From Paenarthrobacter aurescens TC1 (GTDB lineage: Bacteria; Actinomycetota; Actinomycetes; Actinomycetales; Micrococcaceae): a stretch of DNA of 64,000 nt. The stretch spans positions 186,001 through 250,000 of the forward strand of contig CP000475.1 of NCBI GenBank assembly GCA_000014925.1. Direction: 5' to 3'. Under the pieces are notes generated by a model that saw nothing but the letters and a program-made list of their open reading frames with translations, was not told where the DNA came from and did not search any database. Position 1 is the first letter of the stretch. Each line of letters begins with the position of its first letter. Shown here in pieces: positions 46,354-56,500 of this stretch. The position numbers were made by a program, and so were the translations under genes.

Positions 46354-47826
46354 ATGAGCCACACCGCCACACCTGCAAAAGCTGCCGTTACTCTTTACAC
46401 CGGGTTTCACCAGCTGGTCACCGGGGATGTCGCGGGCACGGTGCTTAATGGCGTCGATATTCTGGTGAGAGACGGGGAGATTATTGGCCTTGGCCCGGAT
46501 CTGCCCCGAACTCTGGCCCCAATTGGCGTTGGCCAGGAACAGGGTGTTGAGGTGGTGAACTGCCGGGGGCTGACCGCCTATCCGGGGCTGATCAACACCC
46601 ATCACCATTTTTTTCAGGCCTTTGTCCGCAATCTTGCCCCCCTCGACTGGACCCAGCTTGATGTGCTGGCCTGGCTGCGCAAGATCTACCCGGTGTTTGC
46701 CCTGGTGGATGAAGACTGCATCTACCACAGCACAGTGGTGTCCATGGCGGAGCTGATCAAGCACGGCTGCACCACCGCGTTTGATCACCAGTACAACTAC
46801 AGCCGCCGGGGTGGACCCTTTCTGGTGGACCGCCAGTTTGATGCCGCTAACCTGCTGGGGCTGCGTTTTCACGCCGGGCGCGGCTGCATCACCCTGCCGA
46901 TGGCGGAGGGCAGCACCATTCCCGATGCCATGCGGGAGAGCACCGATACTTTTCTTGCCGATTGCGAACGCCTGGTGAGCCGCTTTCATGACCCGCGGCC
47001 CTTCGCCATGCAGCGGGTGGTGGTGGCGCCCAGCTCGCCGGTGATTGCCTACCCGGAAACCTTCGTCGAGTCTGCCCGTCTGGCCCGCCACCTGGGGGTG
47101 AGCCTGCACACCCATCTGGGGGAGGGGGAAACCCCCGCCATGGTGGCCCGTTTTGGCGAGCGCAGCCTCGACTGGTGCGAAAACCGGGGCTTTGTCGGGC
47201 CGGATGTGTGGCTCGCCCACGGCTGGGAATTCACCGCAGCGGACATCGCCCGCCTTGCCGCCACCGGCACCGGTGTTGCCCATTGCCCGGCGCCGGTGTT
47301 TCTGGTGGGTGCCGAAGTCACCGACATTCCCGCCATGGCGGCGGCAGGTGTGCGGGTGGGCTTTGGGGTGGATGGCCACGCCTCCAACGACAGCTCGAAC
47401 CTCGCCGAGTGCATCCGCCTTGCCTACCTGCTCCAGTGCCTGAAGGCCAGTGAGCGCCAGCATCCGGTGCCAGCTCCCTATGACTTTCTGCGCATGGCCA
47501 CCCAGGGTGGTGCGGATTGCCTCAACCGGCCTGATCTCGGCGCCCTCGCCGTGGGCAGGGCTGCGGATTTCTTTGCCGTCGATCTGAACCGGATCGAATA
47601 CATCGGCGCCAACCACGATCCACGGAGCCTGCCCGCGAAAGTGGGTTTTTCCGGCCCCGTGGACATGACCGTGATCAACGGCAAGGTGGTGTGGCGCAAC
47701 GGTGAATTTCCGGGCCTTGATGAAATGGAGCTGGCCCGGGCTGCGGACGGGGTGTTTCGCCGGGTGATTTACGGCGATCCTTTGGTGGCAGCCCTTCGAC
47801 GGGGCACCGGTGTCACACCATGCTGA
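46354..47826 (+). CDS. atzB: Hydroxyatrazine ethylaminohydrolase
   Basis: 490 residues, recognised as AtzB, which converts hydroxyatrazine to N-isopropylammelide and ethylamine, the second step of atrazine breakdown. It is a Zn-dependent amidohydrolase of the TrzN/8-oxoguanine-deaminase group. Metal and substrate motifs are N-T-H-H-H-F-F-Q near residue 79, H-T-H-L-G-E-G-E, A-H-G-W-E and G-V-D-G-H-A-S-N-D. Residues from T-L-Y-T-G-F-H-Q onward match AtzB as I recall it. The N-terminal leader here (M-S-H-T-A-T-P) is a little longer than the classical 481-residue form. Its 3' end overlaps the convergent tetR gene by 14 bases. Confidence 0.95.
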   Translation: MSHTATPAKAAVTLYTGFHQLVTGDVAGTVLNGVDILVRDGEIIGLGPDLPRTLAPIGVGQEQGVEVVNCRGLTAYPGLINTHHHFFQAFVRNLAPLDWTQLDVLAWLRKIYPVFALVDEDCIYHSTVVSMAELIKHGCTTAFDHQYNYSRRGGPFLVDRQFDAANLLGLRFHAGRGCITLPMAEGSTIPDAMRESTDTFLADCERLVSRFHDPRPFAMQRVVVAPSSPVIAYPETFVESARLARHLGVSLHTHLGEGETPAMVARFGERSLDWCENRGFVGPDVWLAHGWEFTAADIARLAATGTGVAHCPAPVFLVGAEVTDIPAMAAAGVRVGFGVDGHASNDSSNLAECIRLAYLLQCLKASERQHPVPAPYDFLRMATQGGADCLNRPDLGALAVGRAADFFAVDLNRIEYIGANHDPRSLPAKVGFSGPVDMTVINGKVVWRNGEFPGLDEMELARAADGVFRRVIYGDPLVAALRRGTGVTPC

Positions 47827-48388
47827 GGCCGGTGATGAGTTTCTTGAGCAAAAGGTTTATTGCCTCGGGTCTACCATAACCCCCGTAGAGTGCCATGGAT
47901 GCATAGTAGTGGGTGATGAAATAGGCGACCAGATCCCGGTCCACCGGCGCGCCTTTTTGCTGTTCGGCAATGTCGAAATACGGCCCCAGAACTTTTTTGT
48001 ACATGTCGACCCGGGCATCGAAACTGATAAGGCTCAATTTTTTCAGGTAGCTGGTATTGGCGGCGCTGAGCTTCTGGGCAAGGTCACTGGTAAAGAAGTG
48101 GTGCAGGTAATCTGTCACCACATCCAGCCGGTTTTCCGCCGAAGGGTTTGCCTCTATGGCATTTTGCAGGCCCGATTCAAATTCGCTTCTGATCTTTAAA
48201 TAGATGCTGGTCAGGATTTCTTCGACAGTGCTGAAGTGGCGGTACAGGGAAGTTCTGGAAATGTTTGCCAGCTTGTAGATCTCGGTCATGGTGATGCCGC
48301 TTTCACCCTGTCGCAGGGTGAGTTCAAGTGCCGCAGCAATGATTCTTTTCCGGGTTTCAAGAGCTCTGGTGCCTGGTTCTTTGGTCAT
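47813..48388 (-). CDS. TetR-family regulator next to atzB
   Basis: 191 residues. The N-terminal helix-turn-helix (I-A-A-A-L-E-L-T-L-R-Q-G, then I-S-R-T-S-L-Y-R-H-F) is followed by a helical ligand domain. It is convergent with atzB and precedes nothing else on its strand until the IS1071 copy. With the purine permease upstream on the same strand, it probably regulated a purine or 8-oxopurine catabolic unit before recruitment. Whether it binds the palindrome upstream of atzB is untested. Confidence 0.82.
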   Translation of the reverse strand: MTKEPGTRALETRKRIIAAALELTLRQGESGITMTEIYKLANISRTSLYRHFSTVEEILTSIYLKIRSEFESGLQNAIEANPSAENRLDVVTDYLHHFFTSDLAQKLSAANTSYLKKLSLISFDARVDMYKKVLGPYFDIAEQQKGAPVDRDLVAYFITHYYASMALYGGYGRPEAINLLLKKLITGLSMV

Positions 48389-48420
48389 GTCATACCGTCA
48401 ATAATTCAGAAGAGCGCAAT

Positions 48421-48476
48421 GTTCGAGCTTGACTGTTCGAGCTTGACTATTCGAGTTTCAATGTTCGGCCTGGCGA
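48421..48476. repeat. 14-bp tandem repeats
   Basis: GTTCGAGCTTGACT occurs twice exactly (48,421 and 48,435), followed by the degenerate ATTCGAGTTTCAAT and a weak fourth unit. It lies in the 388-base gap between the permease and tetR genes, close to the tetR start. Confidence 0.8.
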
Positions 48477-48505
48477 GCCAGGCATGGGCAGCCCTGATCA
48501 TGGAG

Positions 48506-48598
48506 AGCTCTCGATAACTCGATAATGCGCAGCTCTCGATGATAACCAGCTCTCGATGATAACTAGCTCTCGATGATAGGCAGCTCCCGATCTGCATG
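48506..48598. repeat. 17-bp tandem repeats
   Basis: AGCTCTCGATGATAACY is repeated at 48,531 and 48,548, then varies as AGCTCTCGATGATAGGC (48,565) and AGCTCCCGATCTGCATG (48,582). A 25-base degenerate unit precedes them (48,506). Candidate multiple-operator array or a repeat expansion. Confidence 0.8.
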
Positions 48599-48655
48599 GC
48601 AATGGTTGCGATGCACCGGATCTTGCTACGGGACAGGGATGTTTTCACTGGCGGA

Positions 48656-48704
48656 GGTCTTGCAATACCAATCCGTTGCAAGACCAATCTCCTTGCAAGA
48701 CCAA
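48656..48704. repeat. Inverted and direct copies of TTGCAAGACC
   Basis: GGTCTTGCAA (48,656) is inverted relative to TTGCAAGACCAA at 48,676 and 48,693. It can form a stem-loop just beyond the permease stop, so it might serve as a terminator as well as a repeat. Confidence 0.65.
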
Positions 48705-48776
48705 CCCCGGTGATGGCGAGGGATTATCCGGTAACTGCGGTCACAAAGCCAAGGCCCACAGTCACAACGCCTCGGC

Positions 48777-50165
48777 TCATAGCGGCGGCAGCAGTACGTA
48801 GTAGGCGCCGAGCACCACGGCAAGACCGTAGGCGATGGGGTGTACCTGGCGGGCGCGGCCGGTGATCACCATGGCGATGGCGTAGACGATCAGCCCTATG
48901 GCCATGCCATCGCTGATGGAGGTAACCGCCATCAGGATCAGGGTCAGGGTGGCAGCGCCGCCGGTGATGACATCGGAAAAATCGATGCGCGCCACTTCCA
49001 CGAACATCAAGAGGCCAATGAACACCAGTGCCGGGGCCGAGGCCTCGGCGGGAATGATAAGAATCAGCGGGTTCAGATACAGGGCCAGGAAAAAGAACAG
49101 GCCCACGAAAATGGCGACAAGGCCGGTGCGCCCGCCACTTTCGATACCGGCGGCGGATTCGCCGAAACAGATGGCGGTGGAGGTGCCCGCCAGGGAGGCG
49201 CCGATGGCGGCCATGGCATCCGCCGACAGGGCCTCGGTCGGCTTCAGCATCGCGCCCTGGTCATCGACAAGACCGGCCCGCTGGCACAGGGCGTTCATGG
49301 CCGCGAGGGAGCTGAACAGGTCCATGAACACCAGGGACAGCATGGCTGGCAGGGCAATGCCGAGATGCGACCACAGATAGCCAAAATCGAGCGCCAGCCA
49401 CAGGTCACCAAAGCCTGTCGGCTGGGCCAGGGCGGCGCTCGGCATCGGAGTCAGGGAACCTGTGGCTGTGGGGATAAAAAAGCCGATGGCGGTGAGCAGT
49501 ATGATGGTGAGAATGATCGCCCCGGGCACCCGCCGGGCCATGAGTCCCATGACAATCGGGATGCCGGACAGCGCCAGCAGCACCGTGGGTGCCGTGACCA
49601 CGCCGATCTGCACCAGGGAGGGGGCCGGGGCCGCCACCACAATGCCCGCCGTTTTGAGGCCGATGAACATGATGAAAAGACCGATGCCCGCCGTCAGCGC
49701 CCGGCGCAGGGCATCGGGGAAGGCATCGAGCAGCAGCCGCCGGATGCCGGTGAGGGTGAGGACAAGAAACACCACCCCGCTCCAGAACACCAGCCCCAGC
49801 GCGCCCTGCCAGGGCACGCCAAGGCCCAGAATGAGGGTGTAGGCCACCAGTCCATTGGCGCCCATGCCGGGCGCCACGGCGATGGGCAGATTGGCCATGA
49901 GCCCCATCAGAATGGAAAAAACCCCCGCCACCACGGCGGTGATGGTGAGCACCTGGGCTCTGTCCATGCCGGCATCGGACATGATCAGTGGATGCACCAC
50001 CAGGATGTAGGACATGGTGGCAAAGGTGGTCACCGCCGCCAGCAACTCCCGCTGCACGGTAGTGCCCCGGGAACTCAGTTCGAAAAAGCGGTCCACCCGC
50101 TCCATCGGGGTAGGCATGGGGGTAGGGGTGCAGTCGGGCGCGGCGGTATCAGCAGACTTGTTCAA
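48777..50165 (-). CDS. NCS2-family (AzgA-like) purine permease
   Basis: 462 residues if started at the TTG at 50,165, which has GAGG six bases upstream. The ATGs at 50,117 and 50,105 lack a ribosome site but fit the family N-terminus (E-R-F-F with T-T-V). Twelve to fourteen membrane helices. Motifs are T-T-F-A-T-M-S-Y-I-L, A-P-G-M-G-A-N, and G-T-S-T-A-I-C-F-G-E-S-A-A-G-I-E-S-G-G-R-T-G in two adjoining parts. The AzgA group takes up adenine, guanine or hypoxanthine. Next to atzB, a relative of 8-oxoguanine deaminase, it suggests an ancestral purine-use unit; import of triazine products is speculative. Confidence 0.85.
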   Translation of the reverse strand: MNKSADTAAPDCTPTPMPTPMERVDRFFELSSRGTTVQRELLAAVTTFATMSYILVVHPLIMSDAGMDRAQVLTITAVVAGVFSILMGLMANLPIAVAPGMGANGLVAYTLILGLGVPWQGALGLVFWSGVVFLVLTLTGIRRLLLDAFPDALRRALTAGIGLFIMFIGLKTAGIVVAAPAPSLVQIGVVTAPTVLLALSGIPIVMGLMARRVPGAIILTIILLTAIGFFIPTATGSLTPMPSAALAQPTGFGDLWLALDFGYLWSHLGIALPAMLSLVFMDLFSSLAAMNALCQRAGLVDDQGAMLKPTEALSADAMAAIGASLAGTSTAICFGESAAGIESGGRTGLVAIFVGLFFFLALYLNPLILIIPAEASAPALVFIGLLMFVEVARIDFSDVITGGAATLTLILMAVTSISDGMAIGLIVYAIAMVITGRARQVHPIAYGLAVVLGAYYVLLPPL

Positions 50166-50325
50166 GGGCAGCCTCGGGAGCAGTGGCAGCAGCGGATGGT
50201 TTTGAAAACCTGTCCAAATGGTCTGCAAATTGCGTACCGACGGCTGTTGTTCCGCTTTGATCTGTGCCAGGACAAGGGTTTGTGCACATTGTTCAGACTG
50301 TGATTGTCTGACCTGTTGTAAAGGA

Positions 50326-50445
50326 TCAGACGCCAGACGTTGCACGTTAGACGCTGCACGTCAGACGTCAGACGCAACCGCAGTGCACCGGGCCTCGGCA
50401 GGATGCTCTTGCATTCGTGTTGCGTGTTCACGTCAGACGTCAGAA
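50326..50445. repeat. Clustered CAGACG / ACGTCAGACGTCAGA repeats
   Basis: CAGACG-type hexamers recur about seven times in 50,326-50,374 (including TCAGACGTCAGACGC), and ACGTCAGACGTCAGA appears again at 50,430-50,444. They lie upstream of the permease gene, between it and the IS91 end, and complete a set of short-repeat arrays on both sides of that gene. Confidence 0.65.
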
Positions 50446-50481
50446 CTGCCATGGCCCATGCACAACAGTGCTGAAGGGTTC

Positions 50482-52325
50482 ACGGATAGGAAATTCAACC
50501 GCATGAGGCCAAGTATGGCACGAGTTTTGGGCCTCGAAACACGTTCGGCCAAGGAAGGTTGAGCGCTCGCTTGCCGCTCAATGGCAAGAGCTTGGGAGGC
50601 AGTATGCATTTGGGCCTGGCGCGCGTGCAGCTGCTTCCCCGCAGCGATGGATACCGCCGCTTCACTGGGTCACCAATTGACGCGCTGGTCTACCTCGTCG
50701 GGTTGAGCTGCCAGATCCCAATCCGGCTCGCCTTGCGCACCATCATCCACCGGCGCGTCGCAGCCCTCCCACAGCGGTGGCCCGCGTGCCGGGGTGATGT
50801 GCGGGGGGGCAGACTCCACCCCGATGTGGTTCAGGATGTGGCGGATTTCGGCGCTGTGGGTGATGAAGGCAATGATGCGCATCTGCCCACCGCACATGGG
50901 GCACAGCAGCGGAAATGCCTCGTAGATGCGGGCAATCAGCACCGCCCACAAGTAATGCGCCGCTCGCTTCGGGCGTGCTTCAGGTTCGGGTGTGGGTGTG
51001 GCCGCGTTGCCCGGCGCCGCCACCCCAGGTACGCCCGCGCCAGGTTGTGCAGTCTCCACCGTGGCTGGTTGCGACGCAGCAGGCTGGGCCAGCGCCGTTA
51101 CCGCCGCTCTCAGCGGCGAGTTTGGTGCCAGCACACCAAAGTAGCGGTGCCGGTGGGTGCGTGGCGGTGGCACCAGCGCGGCGATGCGGTCGATCAGTTC
51201 CAGCGGTGTGAGGTGCAGCTCATCTGCCTTGGCACCACGCTTGTCACTGGTGGGCTCGCTGCGCTGTTTGGCACAGCGGTACACCAGTTTGCTTCCCTCT
51301 TTGCGTAGGCGCTCCATGGAAAACGGTGGACGCGCGCAATAGCGCAGCAGCCGCTCCAGCGCAGCGCGGTCGTGGGCTTCGATGCAGACACCGGCGTCCA
51401 CCGAGAAGCCGCTGTGTTTGTAGCCCAGCATGTCTTTGGCGTCACAGTTCTCCAGCAGGCCCCGAGCAACGAAGGCGCGCAGGATGCGTTTTTGCAGTGT
51501 GGTCTGCACTGGGGCCACGGTAGCCGCATCGATGCCGGTGGCCGCGTGAAAGATGACACCCGGCGATGAGATTCGAGGGGTCGCATCAGCATCGCCCTCG
51601 CCCTCCACTTCCTCAAACACCCCGTCCACCACACAAACGTGGAAGTGGACGTGTTCATTGAGGCTGGAGCCGAATCGGTGAATGAAGGCGATGGCACCGA
51701 TGTGCAGGCCTGCCTTGTCCATATGGGCCGCACCGGGGCTGTGGGTCTGCAGAGTTTGTGCGATCACCCGCAGAAAGATGCGCAGCACCATGCTCAGCAC
51801 CGCTCCGTCGCGTTGCATGAAGTACCGCAACCTCTTGGGCACGGAGAGCACCCACTGGCGCACCGGCAGGCGGGGGAATACGTGATCGTTCAGGTGCGCT
51901 GCTGTCTCCACCATGCGCCGGGTGGTGCACGAGGGGCAGACTCCCCGGCCTTTGCAGGAGAAGGCTACAAAGTAGTCGTGCCCACAGTCGCCGCAGCGAG
52001 CGCGGGCAAAGCCATGGGCAAAGATGCCGCACTCAAGATACTTGGCAAACGCTTTGCGCACGAAGGGCTTGGGGGTGTGGTGGTCGCCCTGGCCGTCGAA
52101 CTGACCCGCGCTGGCCAACTCTAGCCAGGTCTCGTAGTGCTCGGCTACCGTTTGGTACAGCAGCGTGCGTTCGGGGTGGCGTGGGTTGTAGAGCTTGGGC
52201 TTGGAAGTGGCTGACATGAATGCTGTACAAATGCACAGTATTCTGCGGCGATTGTTTGGGTACGCAAAGCACAAGGCCCGAACCGTCGCCAGTTCGGGCC
52301 TTGTCAGGGTAGCTTGGCTGCGGAC
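50482..52325 (-). mobile_element. IS91-family element, copy B
   Basis: Begins at ACGGATAGGAAATTCAACCG (origin-side end, next to GTTC). It contains the full transposase gene and abuts the 3' end of an lpdA fragment. The far boundary, somewhere in 52,275-52,325, could not be fixed. The first 1,103 bp are repeated at 42,680-43,782. Such rolling-circle elements can mobilise neighbouring DNA, here lpdA. Confidence 0.82.
50670..52217 (-). CDS. IS91-family HUH transposase
   Basis: 515 residues from the ATG at 52,217 (the frame opens at 52,274). An N-terminal Zn-binding region (C-G-D-C-G, then C-P-S-C) precedes the HUH nickase motif H-V-H-F-H near residue 190 and the Y2-type domain. A variable Pro/Ala linker (about 405-440) and a C-terminal C-P-M-C-G-G knuckle complete it. 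It drives one-ended rolling-circle transposition. The frame is intact, so it may supply activity in trans to copy A. Confidence 0.9.
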   Translation of the reverse strand: MSATSKPKLYNPRHPERTLLYQTVAEHYETWLELASAGQFDGQGDHHTPKPFVRKAFAKYLECGIFAHGFARARCGDCGHDYFVAFSCKGRGVCPSCTTRRMVETAAHLNDHVFPRLPVRQWVLSVPKRLRYFMQRDGAVLSMVLRIFLRVIAQTLQTHSPGAAHMDKAGLHIGAIAFIHRFGSSLNEHVHFHVCVVDGVFEEVEGEGDADATPRISSPGVIFHAATGIDAATVAPVQTTLQKRILRAFVARGLLENCDAKDMLGYKHSGFSVDAGVCIEAHDRAALERLLRYCARPPFSMERLRKEGSKLVYRCAKQRSEPTSDKRGAKADELHLTPLELIDRIAALVPPPRTHRHRYFGVLAPNSPLRAAVTALAQPAASQPATVETAQPGAGVPGVAAPGNAATPTPEPEARPKRAAHYLWAVLIARIYEAFPLLCPMCGGQMRIIAFITHSAEIRHILNHIGVESAPPHITPARGPPLWEGCDAPVDDGAQGEPDWDLAAQPDEVDQRVNW

Positions 52326-53528
52326 TTACTTGCGCGCAGGCGGCACATCCGTGCAGCTGCCATGCGCCACTTCCGCCGCCATGCCGATGCTCTCGCCCAG
52401 CGTCGGATGCGGGTGGATGGTCTTGCCGATGTCCACTGCGTCCGCACCCATCTCGATAGCCAGCGCGATCTCTCCGATCATGTCGCCCGCGTGGGTGCCG
52501 ACCATGCCACCGCCCAGGATCTTGCCGTGGCCCCGGCCAGCATGGCCGTCTCCTGATCCTGCTTCGGGGCTGTCGTCGAACAGCAGCTTGGTGAAGCCTT
52601 CGTCGCGGCCGTTGGCAATGGCGCGGCCCGAGGCCGTCCAGGGGAACAGGCCCTTCTTGACCTTGATGCCTTGGGCCTTGGCCTGGTCTTCCGTCAGGCC
52701 CACCCAAGCCACTTCAGGGTCGGTGTAGGCCACGCTTGGGATCACGCGGGCGTTGAAGGCGGCGCTTGCCAGCTCTTTGTTGCCTTGCAGTTCACCGGCA
52801 ATCACTTCTGCCGCCACGTGTGCCTCATGCACCGCCTTGTGCGCCAGCATGGGCTGCCCGACGATGTCGCCGATGGCGAAGATGTGCGGCACGTTGGTGC
52901 GCATCTGGATGTCGACGTTGATGAAACCGCGGTCCGTCACAGACACGCCGGCCTTTTCAGCGGCAATCTTCTTGCCGTTGGGCGTGCGGCCCACGGCCTG
53001 CAGCACCAGGTCGTACACCTGGGGTTCGGGGGTGGTGCCGCCCTCTTCCGCTGGCGCGAATGTGACCTTGATGCCTTCAGGTGTGGCCTCGGCACCCACG
53101 GTTTTCGTCTTCAACATGATGTTGTCGAAGCGCTTGGCGTTCATCTTCTGCCAGATCTTGACCAGGTCGCGGTCGGCGCCCTGCATCAGGCCGTCCATCA
53201 TTTCCACCACATCCAGGCGTGCGCCCAGGGTGCTGTACACCGTGCCCATTTCCAGGCCGATGATGCCGCCGCCCAGGATGAGCATGCGTTTGGGCACGCC
53301 GCTGAGCGCCAGCGCGCCGGTGGAATCGACCACGCGCGGGTCGTTGGGCATGAACGGCAGGCGCACGGCCTGGCTGCCAGCGGCGATGATGGCGCGCTTG
53401 AAGGCGATGACCTTCTTGGTGCCCGTCTTCTCCTGGCCCGTGCCGGTGGTTTCTTCCACTTCGAGGTGGTTGGCGCCGACAAAGGCACCGTAGCCGCGAA
53501 CGGTGGTGACCTTGCGCATTTTGGCCAT
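52326..53528 (-). pseudogene. lpdA: Dihydrolipoamide dehydrogenase (Comamonadaceae type), 5'-truncated by IS1071
   Basis: 400 codons covering the NAD-binding domain (G-G-G-I-I-G-L-E-M), the second FAD motif (A-I-G-D-I-V-G-Q-P), and the dimerisation domain to its natural end (H-P-H-P-T-L-G-E-S, then P-P-A-R-K). The N-terminal FAD domain with the redox disulfide is missing because IS1071 starts three bases upstream of the first codon. The same truncation edge occurs in copy A at 44,751, so the IS1071-lpdA joint predates the duplication. Confidence 0.85.
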
Positions 53529-53531
53529 GGC

Positions 53532-56500
53532 GGGGTCTCCTCGTTTTCAGTGCAATAAGTGACGGTACGCAAAGCTAGCACTGGCGCGGGGGTGGTCTGG
53601 GTAGACCGTTGATTTCATTGACTTTCCTGTTCGCTTTGTAAACGGGTATGGTGGCCTCCCACTTTTGAGGTTCACGATGCAGGGTTGGCACACAACGTTT
53701 TTGGGGATGCGTGGGCTCCCCCGCGATATCAGCGACTTCGAGATGAAGGCATTTTTCACCTTCGATGGTGCCGAGCGCGACGCAATCAATGCACGCCGAG
53801 GTGATTCCCACAAGCTTGGTCTGGCGCTCCATATTGGTTTCCTGCGCATGAGTGGGCGTTTGCTCGGTGCCTTTCGGGTAATTCCAGTAGCCTTGTGGCG
53901 CCACCTTGGCAACGAGCTTGGCATTGCAGCACCAGAAGTCGCCTCGCTGAGAGCCATGTATGAACGCGGGCGCACGCTATTCGATCACCAACAAGTAGCC
54001 TGCACGGTCCTTGGATTCCAGTGGATGAGCGAGCACCAGCGCCGCTCACTGGTACGTGAACTGCGCGACGAAGTGGCGCGCTGCGCCGACCGCGATCAGC
54101 TACTCGTGCGGGCGCGTCAATGGCTGTACAAGAACAAGCTGGTGATCGTGCACGAGCGGGCAATTCGGACACTGATTGCGGCGGCACTTGCCCAGCTTGA
54201 AGTTGAAACAGGCACCGCCATCGCCGCCAGCGTTGATCCAGCAACACTTGATCGCTGGCGAGCCTCAGTTTCAGAGCTGCGCCCAGATGGACAAACCCAG
54301 CAGAGTTGGCTATGGGCTGCACCGGCGAAACACTCAACCCGCCAAATCAGCGAGGTACTGGAGCGCATCGACCTGCTTTACACGCTGGACGTTCATAAGC
54401 ACCTGGCAGACATCCCCGATCTCATCTTGCGCCGCTACGCGCGCCGACTTGTCTCCAGGCCGCCCTCAGCCGGAGCCAAGATCAAAGAGCCAGCGCGCAC
54501 CGTGGAGGTCGCATGCTTTCTTCGGTATTGCCTGTTCACCACCACAGACCAGTTGATCCTTATGGTGCAGCGCCGGATCGCCGATCTGTGGCGTCAGGCT
54601 GCCGCCGATGTCCCCGCTACCGTCAATTGGGCCGCAATGTACAAAACGCTGCTCGGCGAACTTGTTGCCTTGAGCGCGCAAGGTGCGGTGCCAGATGCTG
54701 AGTTGCGTGCCCGTCTTGAAGCCTTGATCACCGAAACCCAGAAACGCAAACCACCGAGCAGGGCCTCCCTGGTCCGCGAGGGATTGATTGATGGAATTCG
54801 CCCCGTGCGGTCGTTGCTCGTCGCCATTGCAAAGCTGCCCTGGCAGGCCACCGGCGAGCATCCTGCCATCGAGTACCTTGCCAAGCTGCAAGCTTTATAT
54901 CTCAAAGGATCCAGAAAGCTGCCAGTTGAAGTGGTGGCACCAAGTCTGGGAATGATCTGGCAGGTTTCGATCTCCAGCCCAGACCGGGAACGGGCGTTTC
55001 AGGCGTTGGAGGTGGCCACCCTGTTTGCCCTGCGCCGCGCGGTGCGCAATGGCTCGGTCTGGATTGAGCACAGCCTGAGCTTTCGGGGTCGTGCGCGCTT
55101 GTTCTTCACGGACGAGCGTTGGCAGGCAGAGTCCAAGAAACACTATGCCCGTCTATCGTTACCCAGCAAGGCTGCCACTTTCTTGAAGCCTTTGCTGGCC
55201 AGAGTAACTGCCGGTGTCGATGCGGTGGCCGCTGCAGCCCGCAGTGGCGTACTGCGCGTGGATGATGAACTCCATTTGTCGCCATTGCCCGCAGAGGACG
55301 AAGACCCAGAAGTGACCAAGCTGCGCGCGGCTTTGGATCACCGCATCGGTGAGGTTCAATTGCCGGAAGTGATTCTGGCCGTTGACGCCCAGGTGCGCTT
55401 TAGCTGGATCATGCTCGGACGTGAGCCGCGCTCTACCGACGAGCTGCTGATGGTCTATGCCGGCATCATGGCCCACGGCACCAGTCTGACTGCGGTCGAA
55501 TGCGCGCGCATGATTCCGCAATTGTCTGCCACCAGCATTCGCCAGGCCATGCGCTGGGCGCGGGACGAACGGCGTCTGAGCCAGGCCTGCCAGGCTGTGC
55601 TGGAATTCATGCAGCGACACCCGATTGCCGCCACCTGGGGGCGGTCCGATTTGGCATCTTCTGACATGATGAGCATGGAGACCACCAAACGGGTGTGGCA
55701 AGCCCGGCTTGATCCTCGGCGCAACACACCTTCCATTGGAATCTACTCCCATGTAAAAGACCGGTGGGGCATCTTCCATGCGCAGCCCTTTGTGCTCAAT
55801 GAGCGCCAGGCGGGCGTGGCCATTGAAGGTGTCATCCGCCAAGAAAAGCTGGAGACCAGCCAGCTTGCTGTGGATACCCATGGCTACACCGACTTTGCCA
55901 TGTCACATGCCCGTTTGCTTGGTTTTGATCTTTGCCCGCGGTTGAAGGAACTCAAACAGCGCCACCTCTTTGTGCCACGCGGCACCAAAGTGCCCGCAGA
56001 AATCGCTGCGGTGTGCGAAGCCAATGTCGACGTCGCTTTGATCGAAAAGCATTGGGATAGTCTGGTGCACCTGGCAGCCTCGGTCATGAGCGGACATGCC
56101 AGTGCGGTGGCAGCTCTTGCGCGGTTCGGTTCTGCCGCCCAGGGCGATCCAATCTATGAGGCTGGCGTGCAATTGGGGCGGTTGCTGCGTACGGCGTTTT
56201 TGGCTGACTACTTTGTCAAGGACGCTTTCAGGAACGAGTTGCGCCGGGTGCTCAATCGGGGCGAGGCTGTTAACGCCCTCAAGCGCGCCATTTATACCGG
56301 CCGGATCAGCCCGGCGCAGGCCAAACGTGTCGATGAAATGCAGGCTGTGGCCGATGCGTTGAGCCTGATGGCCAACATCGTGATGGCGTGGAATACCTCA
56401 CAGATGCAGGCGGTCCTGGATCGCTGGTCGAACCGCCGCCAGGTCATTCCACCGGAACTGATCGGGAAGATTGCGCCCACCAGGCTGGAGAGCATCAACT

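Larger units (their letters stand above)
50482..54991. repeat. Long direct repeat, right copy
   Basis: Right-hand partner of 42,680-46,214, offset 7,802 bp in the IS91 part and 8,777 bp in the lpdA-IS1071 part. IS1071 continues to completion beyond the repeat. Confidence 0.92.

Noticed and set aside
46354-47826. Annotation of the atzB product as generic 8-oxoguanine deaminase
   Set aside because: The sequence matches remembered AtzB over nearly its full length, and atzC lies on the same segment, so the specific name is preferred.
48389-48776. Short-repeat arrays as a CRISPR
   Set aside because: Units of 14 and 17 bp are adjacent without spacers and degenerate quickly; no cas genes are present.
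48840-50303. 487-codon plus-strand ORF opposite the purine permease
   Set aside because: His/Gly/Gln-rich shadow of a membrane-protein gene, with no start context or recognisable domain.
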